A DNA stretch of 35,956 nucleotides from Actinomadura sp. KC345 (GCF_004348515.1 NZ_SMKH01000044.1:1-35956), one strand, 5' to 3'. Shown: positions 24,201 to 31,964, counted from the stretch's first letter. A program made the numbers and translations. The notes: generated from the letters alone by a model not told the origin.

Positions 24201-24485
24201 CTCGGTCTGCAGTTCCGCGAGGCGGCGCTTGACTTCCTTCGCGCTGGGGTTGGTGGCGGCGGAGCCGTCGGGGAACGTGACCGTCGGGACCGTCATGTTT
24301 CCGCCGTTGACGCTCATGACGAAGTCGGCGGCCTCCGGGTCGCGCTCGATGTCGACCTCCACCATCTCGATGCCGTCGCGCGCGAGCTGGCTCTTGAGCC
24401 GCCGGCAGAACCCGCACCAGGACGTCGTGTACATGGTGAGCTGGCCGGTCGGGCCCTTGGCCCGGTCGGTCGTCGGCGTCGCCAT
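24195..24485 (-). CDS. mrx1: Mycoredoxin (glutaredoxin-like, Mrx1 type), 96 aa
   Basis: Thiol-disulfide reductase that reduces mycothiol-mixed disulfides using mycothiol. The active site is TTSWCGFCRRLK, the CxxC of mycoredoxin-1 with Phe where mycobacteria have Tyr. The family-typical SVNGGNMTVPTVTFPDG (cis-Pro loop) and TNPSAKEVKRRL follow. ATG 24485 is the first start; ATG 24434, right before the YTTSWC strand, would give a shorter protein without the 17-residue extension. The gene is divergent from uvrD2 and has a SigR-type promoter in the shared region. The C-terminal Thr-Glu-Arg and the stop codon are contributed by a 14-bp tandem repeat. Confidence 0.95.
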   Translation of the reverse strand: MATPTTDRAKGPTGQLTMYTTSWCGFCRRLKSQLARDGIEMVEVDIERDPEAADFVMSVNGGNMTVPTVTFPDGSAATNPSAKEVKRRLAELQTER

Positions 24486-24530
24486 CGCTCCGTCGTCTCC
24501 CTCGTTCGTTCGTACGATTCGCCTACCGAG

Positions 24531-24556
24531 AACAGTAGTCAGGCGTCCCGCATTCC
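24531..24556 (-). promoter_or_regulatory. SigR/SigH-type promoter of mycoredoxin
   Basis: On the minus strand GGAAT (24556-24552) and GTT (24533-24531) are separated by exactly 18 bases, the consensus of SigR-controlled thiol-stress promoters in Streptomyces. The element is about 46 bases before the mycoredoxin ATG. Control of mycoredoxin by SigR/SigH is established in related genera. Confidence 0.8.
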
Positions 24557-24614
24557 GTTGTCCACAATCCGCGTGCCGGGTGATGCGGGTGGTGCGGGCT
24601 GCGAGTATGGGGGG

Positions 24615-26690
24615 ATGTTGGCTGAGTCGGTGCTGGAGGGACTCGACCCCGAACAGCGGGCGGTCGCCGAGGCGGTGAAGGGCCCCGTGTGCGTGCTGGC
24701 GGGCGCGGGGACGGGCAAGACCAGGGCCATCACGCATCGCATCGCCTACGCGACGCTGACCGGGGTGGTGACGCCGCAGCGGGTGCTGGCCGTGACGTTC
24801 ACCACGCGGGCGGCGGGCGAGCTGCGCGGCCGGCTGCGGCAGCTCGGCGCGCCCGGCGTGCAGGCGCGCACGTTCCACGCGGCGGCGCTGCGCCAGCTCA
24901 CCTACTTCTGGCCGCGCGTCGTCGGCGGCGAGCCGCCCAAGATCGTCGACTCGAAGATCGGGCTGGTCGCGGACGCGGCGCGGGCGTGCCGGCTGTCGCT
25001 CGGCCGGGCGGAGCTGCGCGACGTCGCGAGCGAGATCGAATGGGCGAAGGTCACCCAGCACCGCCCCGAGGACTACCCGGCCGCGGTCGTCCAGGCCGGC
25101 CGCAGGCCGCCGGCCGAGATCGTGGACGTGGCGCGCGTCTACGCGATGTACGAGCAGCTCAGGCGGGAACGCAACCTGCTCGACTTCGAGGGGATGCTGG
25201 AGCTGACCGCGGCCGTCCTCACCGAGCACCGGGAGGTGGCGAACCAGGTCCGCGAGCAGTACCGGTACTTCGTCGTGGACGAGTTCCAGGACGTCAACCC
25301 GCTGCAGAAGATGCTGCTCGACACCTGGCTCGGCGACCGCGACGACCTGTGCGTCGTCGGCGACCCCAACCAGACGATCTACTCCTTCACCGGCGCGTCC
25401 CCGTCCCACCTGCTCGGCTTCACCCGCGAGCACCCGGACGCCAAGGTCGTCAGGCTCGTCCGCGACTACCGGTCGACGCCGCAGGTGGTGCGGCTGGCGA
25501 ACGGCGTCATCGAGCAGGCGAAGGGCGACGGCGCGGTCCGGCACCGGCTGGAGCTCCAGGCCCAGCGCGAGCAGGGGCCCGACCCGGTGTTCAACGAGTA
25601 CGACGACGAGGTCGCCGAGGCCGACGACGCGGCACGGCGGGCGCGCAAGCTCATCGACGAGGGCGTCCCGGCGCGGGAGATCGCGATCCTGTACCGGATC
25701 AACGCGCAGTCCGAGACGTACGAGTCGGCGCTGGCGGCGGCCGGCGTCCCCTATGTGCTGCGCGGCGCGGAGCGGTTCTTCGAGCGGCCCGAGGTACGCG
25801 AGGCGGTGGTCCGGCTGCGCGGCGCGGCGCGGGCGGGCGCCGACGCGGAGACCGATGGGACGGGGCTGATACTGACGGTCCGGCACGTCCTGTCGGGAGC
25901 CGGGTTCTCGGACGTGCCGCCCGAGGGCGCGGGTGCGGCCCGTGCGCGCTGGGAGTCGCTCGCAGCGCTCGCGCAACTCGCCGAGGACATGGCCGCCGAC
26001 AACCCGAAGGCCGGCCTGTCCGACTTCGTCGCCGAACTGGAGGAACGCGCCGCGGCCCAGCACGCGCCGCCTCTGGAGGGCGTCACGCTGGCATCGCTGC
26101 ACGCCGCCAAGGGCCTGGAGTGGGACGCGGTGTTCCTGGTCGGGCTCGTCGAGGGCACGCTGCCGATCATCTACGCGGAGACGCCCGCCCAGGTCGAGGA
26201 GGAACGCCGGCTGCTGTACGTGGGCGTCACGCGGGCCCGCGTCCACCTGTCGCTGTCGTGGGCGCTGTCGCGCTCGCCCGGAGGGGCGCGCCACCGCCGC
26301 CCGTCCCGCTTCCTGTCCGGCCTGACCGGCAAGACCACCACGCACACGCCCGTCCGCGCCGACCGGACGAAGCGGCGCGCCGCCAAGGGCCCGCAGCCGT
26401 GCCGGGTGTGCGGCCGCCCGCTCACCGCCGCCGTCGAACGCAAACTCGGCCGCTGCGAGGACTGCCCGTCCGAGCTGAACGAGGAACTCCTCATCGCGCT
26501 CAAGGAGTGGCGCGCCCGGGTGTCGTCCGAGCAGAAGATCCCCGCCTACGTCGTGTTCACGGACGCCACCCTTCAGGCGATCGCCGAACACGCCCCCGAG
26601 TCCCTGGAGGAACTGGCCCGGATTCCCGGCGTCGGAAAGGTCAAACTGGACCGCTACGGCGAAGCCCTCCTCACCCTCCACACTCCCTGA
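24615..26690 (+). CDS. uvrD2: ATP-dependent DNA helicase UvrD2, 691 aa
   Basis: Superfamily 1A 3'-5' helicase. Walker A is GAGTGKTR (residues 31-38), motif Ia TFTTRAAGEL, motif II VDEFQDVNPLQ, motif III VVGDPNQTIYSFTGA, motif IV LVRDYRST, motif V TLASLHAAKGLEWDAV and motif VI LYVGVTRARVHL. After the helicase core come a tetracysteine segment (CRVCG ... CEDC) and a C-terminal HRDC domain (IPAYVVFTDATLQAIAEHAP ... IPGVGKVKLDRYG). The HRDC plus Cys arrangement distinguishes UvrD2 from UvrD1/PcrA. ATG 24615 is preceded by a G-run and by GAGTAT six bases upstream. It is the homologue of Rv3198c, divergent from mycoredoxin as in Mycobacterium. Confidence 0.96.
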   Translation: MLAESVLEGLDPEQRAVAEAVKGPVCVLAGAGTGKTRAITHRIAYATLTGVVTPQRVLAVTFTTRAAGELRGRLRQLGAPGVQARTFHAAALRQLTYFWPRVVGGEPPKIVDSKIGLVADAARACRLSLGRAELRDVASEIEWAKVTQHRPEDYPAAVVQAGRRPPAEIVDVARVYAMYEQLRRERNLLDFEGMLELTAAVLTEHREVANQVREQYRYFVVDEFQDVNPLQKMLLDTWLGDRDDLCVVGDPNQTIYSFTGASPSHLLGFTREHPDAKVVRLVRDYRSTPQVVRLANGVIEQAKGDGAVRHRLELQAQREQGPDPVFNEYDDEVAEADDAARRARKLIDEGVPAREIAILYRINAQSETYESALAAAGVPYVLRGAERFFERPEVREAVVRLRGAARAGADAETDGTGLILTVRHVLSGAGFSDVPPEGAGAARARWESLAALAQLAEDMAADNPKAGLSDFVAELEERAAAQHAPPLEGVTLASLHAAKGLEWDAVFLVGLVEGTLPIIYAETPAQVEEERRLLYVGVTRARVHLSLSWALSRSPGGARHRRPSRFLSGLTGKTTTHTPVRADRTKRRAAKGPQPCRVCGRPLTAAVERKLGRCEDCPSELNEELLIALKEWRARVSSEQKIPAYVVFTDATLQAIAEHAPESLEELARIPGVGKVKLDRYGEALLTLHTP

Positions 26691-26762
26691 CCCCCTCTCC
26701 CGCGCGGCCCTGCGTCGCCGTGGTGCGGGCCCGCCGGGGCCCGGGGGTGAGATATTGACCCG

Positions 26763-26792
26763 ATGGCCGATACGGAAGACTGGCGGGCGTGA
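26763..26792 (+). CDS. Possible nine-codon leader overlapping the thioesterase start
   Basis: ATG 26763 opens a nine-residue frame (MADTEDWRA) whose TGA overlaps the GTG of the thioesterase gene (GTGA). GATATT ends six bases before the ATG, so transcription may begin at this codon. The thioesterase has no Shine-Dalgarno sequence of its own, so re-initiation from this leader would supply its ribosomes. No -35 hexamer is evident. Confidence 0.3.
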   Translation: MADTEDWRA

Positions 26793-27661
26793 AGGAACCC
26801 CTGAAGGAACTGCTGGATCTGCTCGACCTCGAGCAGATCGAGAACGACATCTTCCGCGGCCGCAGCCCCGAGGAGCGGCGGCAGCGCGTCTTCGGAGGCC
26901 AGGTGGCCGGGCAGGCGCTCGTCGCCGCCGGGCGGACCGTGCCGGCGAACCGGCCCGTGCACTCGCTGCACGCCTACTTCATCCGTCCGGGCGATCCGCT
27001 CGTCCCGATCGTCTACACGGTCGACCGGGTCCGGGACGGCCGGTCCTTCACCACGCGGCGCGTCACCGCCGTCCAGCACGGCAAGGCGATCTTCACGCTG
27101 TCGGCCTCGTTCCAGATCGTCGAGGACGGACCCGCCCACCAGTCGGCGATGCCGGACGCCCCCGCCCCCGAGGCGCTCCCGGACGGCCTGGCGCGCCTGA
27201 CGCCCCTGTTCGGCGAGGTCGGCGCGCGGGAGTTCGTGACGCGGCGCCCGTTCGACATCCGGCACGCCACGCCGCTGACGTGGGAGGCGGCCAAGGACCC
27301 GTCCCTCGCCACCCCCGAGTCGAAGGTGTGGCTCAAGGTCGACGGCGAGTTGCCGGACGATCCGCTCCTGCACGTCTGCCTGATGACCTACGCCTCGGAC
27401 ATGACCTTGCTCGACACCGTCCTGCTCAACCACGGCCTGGCCTGGGGAGACAAGCGGACGATGGGCGCCAGCCTGGACCATGCCATGTGGTTCCACCGGC
27501 CGTTCCGGGCCGACGACTGGCTGCTGTACTACCAGGACACGCCGTTCGCCGGCGGTGCGCGGGGGCTCGCCCGCGGCCAGGTGTTCACCAGGTCGGGGAA
27601 GCTGGTCGTGTCGGTCATGCAGGAGGGGCTCGTCCGCGTCGCGGACTCGCCGCGGCACTGA
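26789..27661 (+). CDS. tesB: Acyl-CoA thioesterase II (TesB), 290 aa
   Basis: Double hot-dog thioesterase that hydrolyses medium- and long-chain acyl-CoA to free fatty acid and CoA. The first hot dog contains RVFGGQVAGQALVAAGRTV and SLHAYFIRPGD. The second has YASDMTLLDTVLLNHG, with the catalytic Asp, followed by ASLDHAMWFHRPFRADDWLL and FTRSGKLVVSVMQEGLVR. Length is as usual for TesB. GTG 26789 begins the conserved LLDLLDLEQIE helix a few residues later; there is no ribosome site, only an overlapping nine-codon frame. It sits between uvrD2 and the whiB7 leader, where mycobacteria have no such gene, and so appears to be an insertion in an otherwise conserved block. Confidence 0.95.
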   Translation: MKEPLKELLDLLDLEQIENDIFRGRSPEERRQRVFGGQVAGQALVAAGRTVPANRPVHSLHAYFIRPGDPLVPIVYTVDRVRDGRSFTTRRVTAVQHGKAIFTLSASFQIVEDGPAHQSAMPDAPAPEALPDGLARLTPLFGEVGAREFVTRRPFDIRHATPLTWEAAKDPSLATPESKVWLKVDGELPDDPLLHVCLMTYASDMTLLDTVLLNHGLAWGDKRTMGASLDHAMWFHRPFRADDWLLYYQDTPFAGGARGLARGQVFTRSGKLVVSVMQEGLVRVADSPRH

Positions 27662-27774
27662 GCGGGCCCGCGCCGGCCCGGACGTGGTTGTGGGGCTCCC
27701 AGGAGCATTCGACGCTCCCCGGACGCGGCGAGTTCCCCGGGACGAACGTGAACTCACCCACAAATCCGCAGGTC

Positions 27775-27812
27775 AAAAATACCTTGTTGATTCAGCGAGG
27801 TCCCCGTACGCT
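27775..27812 (+). promoter_or_regulatory. whiB7 promoter with AT-rich WhiB7 site
   Basis: AAAAAT (27775-27780) lies three bases before a -35-like TTGTTG (27784-27789), which is 17 bases before TACGCT (27807-27812). An AT-rich block directly upstream of the -35 is the known mark of WhiB7-activated promoters and of whiB7 autoregulation. Transcription would start near 27819, giving a leader of about 490 bases. Confidence 0.75.
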
Positions 27813-27883
27813 CTAACGCGAGCAATCAACACGGCCGCCGTGCGGATCTTGAATCCCCCGGTGCGGCCCGAGGAGCCAGGAAG

Positions 27884-28201
27884 GTGGTGTGCAGTCCGGT
27901 GAGTAGCACGTTGTTCAAATCCACGTCGTCCTGGACCGCCGCATGCCCTGGCGCCTCGATGTTCGATGCCCCAGCCGCGTATTCGGTGATCTCCGTTGTG
28001 CGACTGCGCGACTCCCGCGGAATGCGCGGCGTGAATGCGCGTCGACTGCACCTCGCGCAGCGAATCCAGGACGACCAGGGGCGGAGTGTCTTCGAACACC
28101 TTCTCGAGGACATGAGCGTCCCGGCTCCGGCCACGGCCCACGTGGGCGTCACCCCCAAGGGTGGCGTGTCGGGTCCGTACCCCTGGAGGCGACCGGTCTA
28201 G
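27884..28201 (+). CDS. Upstream open reading frame in the whiB7 leader
   Basis: GTG 27884 follows GAGGAG by eight bases and opens 105 codons ending at TAG 28201, just before the leader terminator. Codon use is less G/C-biased than in true genes here, so the full frame may not be a protein gene. An internal ATG at 28112, one base after GAGGA, would give a 29-residue peptide ending PYPWRRPV with the same stop. whiB7 leaders carry short upstream frames whose translation under ribosome stress controls termination; which start is used cannot be told from sequence. The stretch 27662-27883 otherwise holds only the promoter. Confidence 0.45.
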   Translation: MVCSPVSSTLFKSTSSWTAACPGASMFDAPAAYSVISVVRLRDSRGMRGVNARRLHLAQRIQDDQGRSVFEHLLEDMSVPAPATAHVGVTPKGGVSGPYPWRRPV

Positions 28202-28221
28202 AAAAGGCCGGCAAGCCCCCA

Positions 28222-28259
28222 GGCCGCGGATCCAGACCGGATCCGCGGCCTTCTTCTTT
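28222..28259 (+). terminator. Attenuator terminator in the whiB7 leader
   Basis: A perfect 12-bp stem, GGCCGCGGATCC (28222-28233) with GGATCCGCGGCC (28239-28250), has the loop AGACC and is followed by TTCTTCTTT. It stands about 50 bases before the whiB7 start, downstream of the whiB7 promoter, so it must be overcome for expression. CCGGTCT at 28193-28199 is complementary to AGACCGG at 28234-28240 and could form a competing pairing. Confidence 0.92.
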
Positions 28260-28310
28260 GCCCGGACAACCCATCGACACGCCCGTTGAGATCCAACGAG
28301 AGGAACAAGG

Positions 28311-28598
28311 GTGACTGTGATGCAGGGGGCACTCGCAGTAAGCGAGGAGGACCTCACTCTTCCGTGCCGGACCGACCCGGAGCTGTTCTTCGCCGAGGCT
28401 CCCGCCGACGTCGAGCTCGCCAAGGCCCTGTGCCTGGAGTGCCCGCTCCGCAAGGAGTGCCTCGCCGGGGCGCTCGAGCGCAAGGAGCCCTGGGGCGTCT
28501 GGGGCGGCGAGCTGTTCGTCCGCGGTGTGATCGTTCCGCGCAAGCGGCCGCGTGGCCGTCCGCGCAAGCACCCGCGGCCGGACGAAGTGACCGTGTGA
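28311..28598 (+). CDS. whiB7: WhiB7/WblC transcription factor, 95 aa
   Basis: Fe-S cluster regulator that works with the primary sigma factor to turn on intrinsic resistance to ribosome-targeting antibiotics. The four cluster ligands are Cys19, Cys41, Cys44 and Cys50 (CLECPLRKEC). The turn motif is EPWGVWGGE (residues 59-67), and an AT-hook KRPRGRPRKHPRP is at residues 78-90. The hook and the EPWG start of the turn set WhiB7 apart from other WhiB proteins. GTG 28311 has AGAGGA upstream; ATG 28320 is a second in-frame choice. It is preceded by a promoter with a WhiB7-type AT-rich site, a reading frame and a terminator. Synteny with uvrD2 and the ABC1 gene supports the identification with Rv3197A. 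Confidence 0.96.
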   Translation: MTVMQGALAVSEEDLTLPCRTDPELFFAEAPADVELAKALCLECPLRKECLAGALERKEPWGVWGGELFVRGVIVPRKRPRGRPRKHPRPDEVTV

Positions 28599-28631
28599 GG
28601 AGGCGCGGCCCCGGACGGGGACCGCGCCTCC
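28599..28631 (+). terminator. Hairpin directly after whiB7
   Basis: GGAGGCGCGG (28599-28608) pairs with CCGCGCCTCC (28622-28631), extended by CCC/GGG inside after one mismatch. It begins at the base after the whiB7 stop codon and lacks a T-run; it may terminate transcription or protect the 3' end. Confidence 0.7.
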
Positions 28632-28677
28632 GGGCGCCGCAGCCGCGCAGGCCATGAGCCCGCGACGGTCGCAGGCC

Positions 28678-28712
28678 GCCGTCCGCCCTTCTTGGATGGT
28701 TTGGCGGACGGC
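28678..28712. terminator. Inverted repeat between whiB7 and ABC1 gene
   Basis: GCCGTCCGCC (28678-28687) and GGCGGACGGC (28703-28712) form a 10-bp stem with a 15-base loop that includes TTCTT. It is the second of three hairpins in the gap between the convergent whiB7 and ABC1-kinase genes. Confidence 0.6.
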
Positions 28713-28770
28713 GCGCCTCCCGGCGGGCGCCTGGAGCACGTCCGGTGGCCCACTTCGCCGGACGTGCGAA

Positions 28771-28812
28771 AGCGGGGCCCCGCGCACCTACATCAGTGCG
28801 CGGGGCCCCGCT
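28771..28812. terminator. 17-bp perfect hairpin after the ABC1-kinase gene
   Basis: AGCGGGGCCCCGCGCAC (28771-28787) pairs without mismatch with GTGCGCGGGGCCCCGCT (28796-28812) around CTACATCA. It lies 22 bases past the stop of the minus-strand ABC1 gene and would serve both converging transcripts. Confidence 0.88.
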
Positions 28813-28833
28813 GGCGTTCAGGGACTTCCGGAT

Positions 28834-30174
28834 TCAGCTGGAGACGAGTTCGCCGTCCTCGTCGTCGGCGAAGCCCGGGACCCAGGCCAGCGCCTCGCCG
28901 CGGGCCGGGATCTCGCATTCGAGCTGGCACAGGACACCGGTCCCGGCCGACAGGACCCGGTGGATGATCACGTACTCCGGCGGCAGGTTCAGCTGCCGGA
29001 CCACGTTGGACGGCCGCATGTCGGTGACCCGAGCGGCCATGTCGCGCAGCCACTCCCTGTTGAACTTGAACGTCTCGCTGACGAACGGCTCGGTCACCGG
29101 GGCCAGGAACGCCTGGAGCGACTCGGCGTCGACCTCCACGCCCTCGCGGATGAAGTCCTCCCGGCGCAGCGCCTCCTCGATCTCGTCGATGTCGGCCATC
29201 GTGCCGATCCGCAGCAGCAGGCCGAGCCGCTGCTGGAAACCGCCGGGGATGCGGTCGACGGCGCCGAAGTCCATGACGCCGAGGCGGCCGTCCTCCAGCA
29301 GCCGGAAGTTGCCGGGGTGCGGGTCGCCGTGCAGCATCCCGGACCGCTTCGGGCCGGAAAACAGGAAGCGGCAGTACAGCAGGGCCGCGTGGTCGCGGGT
29401 CTCCTGGTCCCCTTCGCTGATGATCTTCGAGAGGGCGGTCCCGTCGATCCACTCGCTGATCAGGATGTCGCCGTCCTGCGCGATGACCTCGGGGATGTAG
29501 AAGTCGGGGTCGTCCTTGTAGGCGTCCCGGAAGACCATCTGGGATTCGGCCTCGATCGTGTAGTCGAGCTCCTCGGCCACCCGTTCCTTCAGCTCGGCGA
29601 GCATGGACTTGACGTCCAGGCCGGGCATCAGGACGGCGAACATCCGGCCGAGCCGGGCGAGCTGGTTGAAGTCGCTGATCAGCGCCTTCCCGGCGCCCGG
29701 GTACTGCACCTTCACGGCGACGGCGCGGCCGTCGTGCCAGACGGCGCGGTGCACCTGCCCGATGGACGCGGCGGCCGCCGGCTCGTCGTCGAACGACTCG
29801 AAGTAGACCCGCCAGTCCTCCCCGAGGAACTCGGCCAGGACCTTGTGGACGGTGGCCGCCGGGAGCGGGGGAGCGGCCTCCTGCAGCTTGGTCAGCGTGG
29901 CGCGGTACGGACCCGCGATCTCCGGCGGGAGCGCCGCCTCGAAGATCGACAGCATCTGGCCGAGCTTCATCGCCCCGCCCTTGAGCTCGCCCAGCACCTT
30001 GAACAGCTGCTCGGCGGTGCGCTGCTGGATCTCCGTCGCGACGGCCTCGGCGGGCCGCCCGAAAGTGCGCTTCCCCATGCCGAGCGCGGTGCGACCCGCG
30101 AAGCCGATGGGGAGGGACGCCAGCTTTGCTGACCGCGTCACCGCGCGGCGGGGAAGATCGCTCACGCCGACCAT
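28834..30174 (-). CDS. ABC1/UbiB-family atypical protein kinase, 446 aa
   Basis: ABC1 (ADCK/UbiB/COQ8) family. [17 protein letters not shown] is the KxGQ motif special to the family, [14 protein letters not shown] the Ala-rich nucleotide loop, [10 protein letters not shown] the ATP-site Lys, [11 protein letters not shown] the catalytic loop, and [11 protein letters not shown] the DFG-like motif. Despite old labels it is not an ABC transporter. Members bind ATP and affect lipid or quinone metabolism; the actinobacterial role is unclear. Its counterpart Rv3197 is next to whiB7 and in the WhiB7 regulon. ATG 30174 is used; GTG 30165 (VSDLPRRA) is as good, and neither has a ribosome site. The frame upstream to 30348 is intergenic in character. 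Confidence 0.93.
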   Translation of the reverse strand: MVGVSDLPRRAVTRSAKLASLPIGFAGRTALGMGKRTFGRPAEAVATEIQQRTAEQLFKVLGELKGGAMKLGQMLSIFEAALPPEIAGPYRATLTKLQEAAPPLPAATVHKVLAEFLGEDWRVYFESFDDEPAAAASIGQVHRAVWHDGRAVAVKVQYPGAGKALISDFNQLARLGRMFAVLMPGLDVKSMLAELKERVAEELDYTIEAESQMVFRDAYKDDPDFYIPEVIAQDGDILISEWIDGTALSKIISEGDQETRDHAALLYCRFLFSGPKRSGMLHGDPHPGNFRLLEDGRLGVMDFGAVDRIPGGFQQRLGLLLRIGTMADIDEIEEALRREDFIREGVEVDAESLQAFLAPVTEPFVSETFKFNREWLRDMAARVTDMRPSNVVRQLNLPPEYVIIHRVLSAGTGVLCQLECEIPARGEALAWVPGFADDEDGELVSS

Positions 30175-30443
30175 TGTCGGTGATCGGCTGTCGTTAACGC
30201 CACACTGACCAGCAACAATCGTTGACCCTCGACCATTCGCACGGCCGCGACCTGCGAAGATATGGTAAGTGTGCGCTTTCTCACGCCGGGTGAGGGACGT
30301 CCGGCGAGGCCGGAGCGGTCTGCGCGCCATGGTATGCGCGCCTTTCACGGCGACGTTGCCGGGCGGACGTGCGGATGGGCCGGCCGGGTGCTTCCCGGGG
30401 CCCGGGGGAGAAGCGTTCCGGGGCGCGCGGTACGGTGCGGGCC

Positions 30444-31244
30444 ATGCCCGATGAGAACGCCGATGTGCTGCTGGTCGAACGCCGTCCCGGCGGGATCGTC
30501 GTCCTCACGCTGAACGATCCCGGCCGCCGCAACGCGATGTCGGACGAGATGACCGCCGCCTGGAAGGCGGCGATCGAGGAGATCGCCGCGGACGCGCAGG
30601 TCCGCTGCGTCGTGCTGACCGGGGCGGGCAGCGCGTTCAGTTCCGGTGGCGACCTGTCCTGGCTCGCCGACACCAACGCCGTCGCCGTTCCCGCGCTGCG
30701 CGACCAGATGCTGGCCTTCTACCGGACGTGGCTGATGATCCGCGATCTGGAGGTGCCGACGATCGCGGCCGTCAACGGGCACGCCGTCGGGGCCGGGATG
30801 TGTCTCGCGCTGGCCTGCGACCTGCGGTACGCGGCGTCCGGCGCCGAGCTCCTGGCCCCCTTCGCCGCGCTCGGGCTGCACCCGGGAATGGCCGCCACCT
30901 GGCTGCTCCCCGAAGTGGCGGGCCTGCCCCTGGCCCGCGAGATGCTGCTGGCCGGACGCGTCCTCACCGGCGACGAGGCCGCGAGCCACGGGCTGGTCAA
31001 CCGCGCCGTCCCGCGCGACGACGTGCTGGCGGAGGCGCTCGCCGTCGCCGGGCGGATCGCCGCGCAGGGGCCGGTCGCGACCCGGCTCACCAAGGTCGCG
31101 CTGTCGAACGGGGGGCACCCCGACATGGAGTCGGCGCTGCGCTGGGAATCGCTCGCGCAGCCCGTCACGATGTCGTCCGCGGACATGCTGGAAGGTCTCG
31201 CGGCACAGCGCGAAAGGCGCGCCCCGCGATTCACCGGTGAGTAA
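30444..31244 (+). CDS. Enoyl-CoA hydratase/isomerase (crotonase) family protein, 266 aa
   Basis: Crotonase fold. [12 protein letters not shown] is the N-terminal signature. [13 protein letters not shown] gives the first oxyanion-hole segment, [21 protein letters not shown] the second with the CoA-binding helix, and [21 protein letters not shown] the active-site region. Instead of the paired Glu residues of true hydratases it has Ala and His-Pro there, so it may be an isomerase or another crotonase activity. ATG 30444 stands seven bases after TACGGT with no ribosome site, suggesting a leaderless mRNA. It is divergent from the ABC1 gene; the 269-base gap (30175-30443) shows nothing else clear. 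Confidence 0.9.
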   Translation: MPDENADVLLVERRPGGIVVLTLNDPGRRNAMSDEMTAAWKAAIEEIAADAQVRCVVLTGAGSAFSSGGDLSWLADTNAVAVPALRDQMLAFYRTWLMIRDLEVPTIAAVNGHAVGAGMCLALACDLRYAASGAELLAPFAALGLHPGMAATWLLPEVAGLPLAREMLLAGRVLTGDEAASHGLVNRAVPRDDVLAEALAVAGRIAAQGPVATRLTKVALSNGGHPDMESALRWESLAQPVTMSSADMLEGLAAQRERRAPRFTGE

Positions 31245-31352
31245 AGGCGGAGGCGATGCCGCCGTGAACGGCTTCTTAAAAGATAGGGCCTGACCTGCGG
31301 CAACGTCAATCACCCCCTATGGGGCGCGCAAAATTTCGAGTACGGTTCAGGC

Positions 31353-31964
31353 GTGCCCACTAACGTTGAGGTTCGCCGAAGCGCGAGGCGCCGGCGCACC
31401 GTGTCCGCCTACCGCGATGGCGACAAGGTGGTGGTGATGGTTCCGTCCAGGCTGAGCAAGGCCGAAGAAGAACAGTGGATCGCCACCATTCTGGAACGGC
31501 TTGAGGAGCGCGAACGCCGCCGTCGGCCCAGCGACGCCGACCTCCAGGCGCGGGCCCGGGAACTGTCCCGCCGCTACCTCGACGGCCGCGCCGATCCGGT
31601 CAGCGTCCGCTGGGTCGCCAACCAGCGCACCCGCTGGGGATCGTGCACCCCCGACGACGGCACCATCCGGCTTTCCACCCGCCTGCGCGGCATGCCGGCC
31701 TGGGTCGTCGACTACGTTCTCGTCCACGAGCTGGCGCACCTGCTCATCCCCGGGCACGGCGCCGACTTCTGGGAACTGGTCGGCAACTACCCGAAGGCCG
31801 ACCGCGCCCGCGGCTACCTGGAGGGCGTCGCCGCCGCCGCGCACCTGCCCCTTGAGGCGGACACGCCCGACGCCGAGATCGCCGGCGCCTCCGACCCGGG
31901 GGACATCCACCACGGGGACGGCCTGCACCCCGGCGGCGAGTTCCCGCGCGAGGTCGCCGGGTGA
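31353..31964 (+). CDS. YgjP-like (DUF45, M48-type) metallopeptidase, 203 aa
   Basis: Zinc metallopeptidase of the YgjP/DUF45 group. RWVANQRTRWGSC is the conserved substrate-groove segment, VLVHELAHL the HExxH zinc site (His125, Glu126, His129), and PGHGADFW contributes the third ligand (His135). The C-terminal 40 residues are acidic and His-rich (DPGDIHHGDGLHPGG) and extend past the family domain. GTG 31353 lies six bases after TACGGT, fitting leaderless initiation. The next gene overlaps its stop by GTGA, so they are co-translated. Physiological substrates of this family are unknown in actinobacteria. Confidence 0.9.
   Translation: MPTNVEVRRSARRRRTVSAYRDGDKVVVMVPSRLSKAEEEQWIATILERLEERERRRRPSDADLQARARELSRRYLDGRADPVSVRWVANQRTRWGSCTPDDGTIRLSTRLRGMPAWVVDYVLVHELAHLLIPGHGADFWELVGNYPKADRARGYLEGVAAAAHLPLEADTPDAEIAGASDPGDIHHGDGLHPGGEFPREVAG

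Noticed and set aside
24195..26681. A minus-strand frame of over 800 codons that would fuse mycoredoxin to the complement of uvrD2
   Set aside because: Only its last 96 codons are real (mycoredoxin, with its own SigR-type promoter); the rest is antisense to the helicase.
28311..28598. A different WhiB paralogue (WhiB1-6)
   Set aside because: The AT-hook RGRPRK, EPWGVWGGE turn, long attenuator leader and neighbours identify WhiB7.
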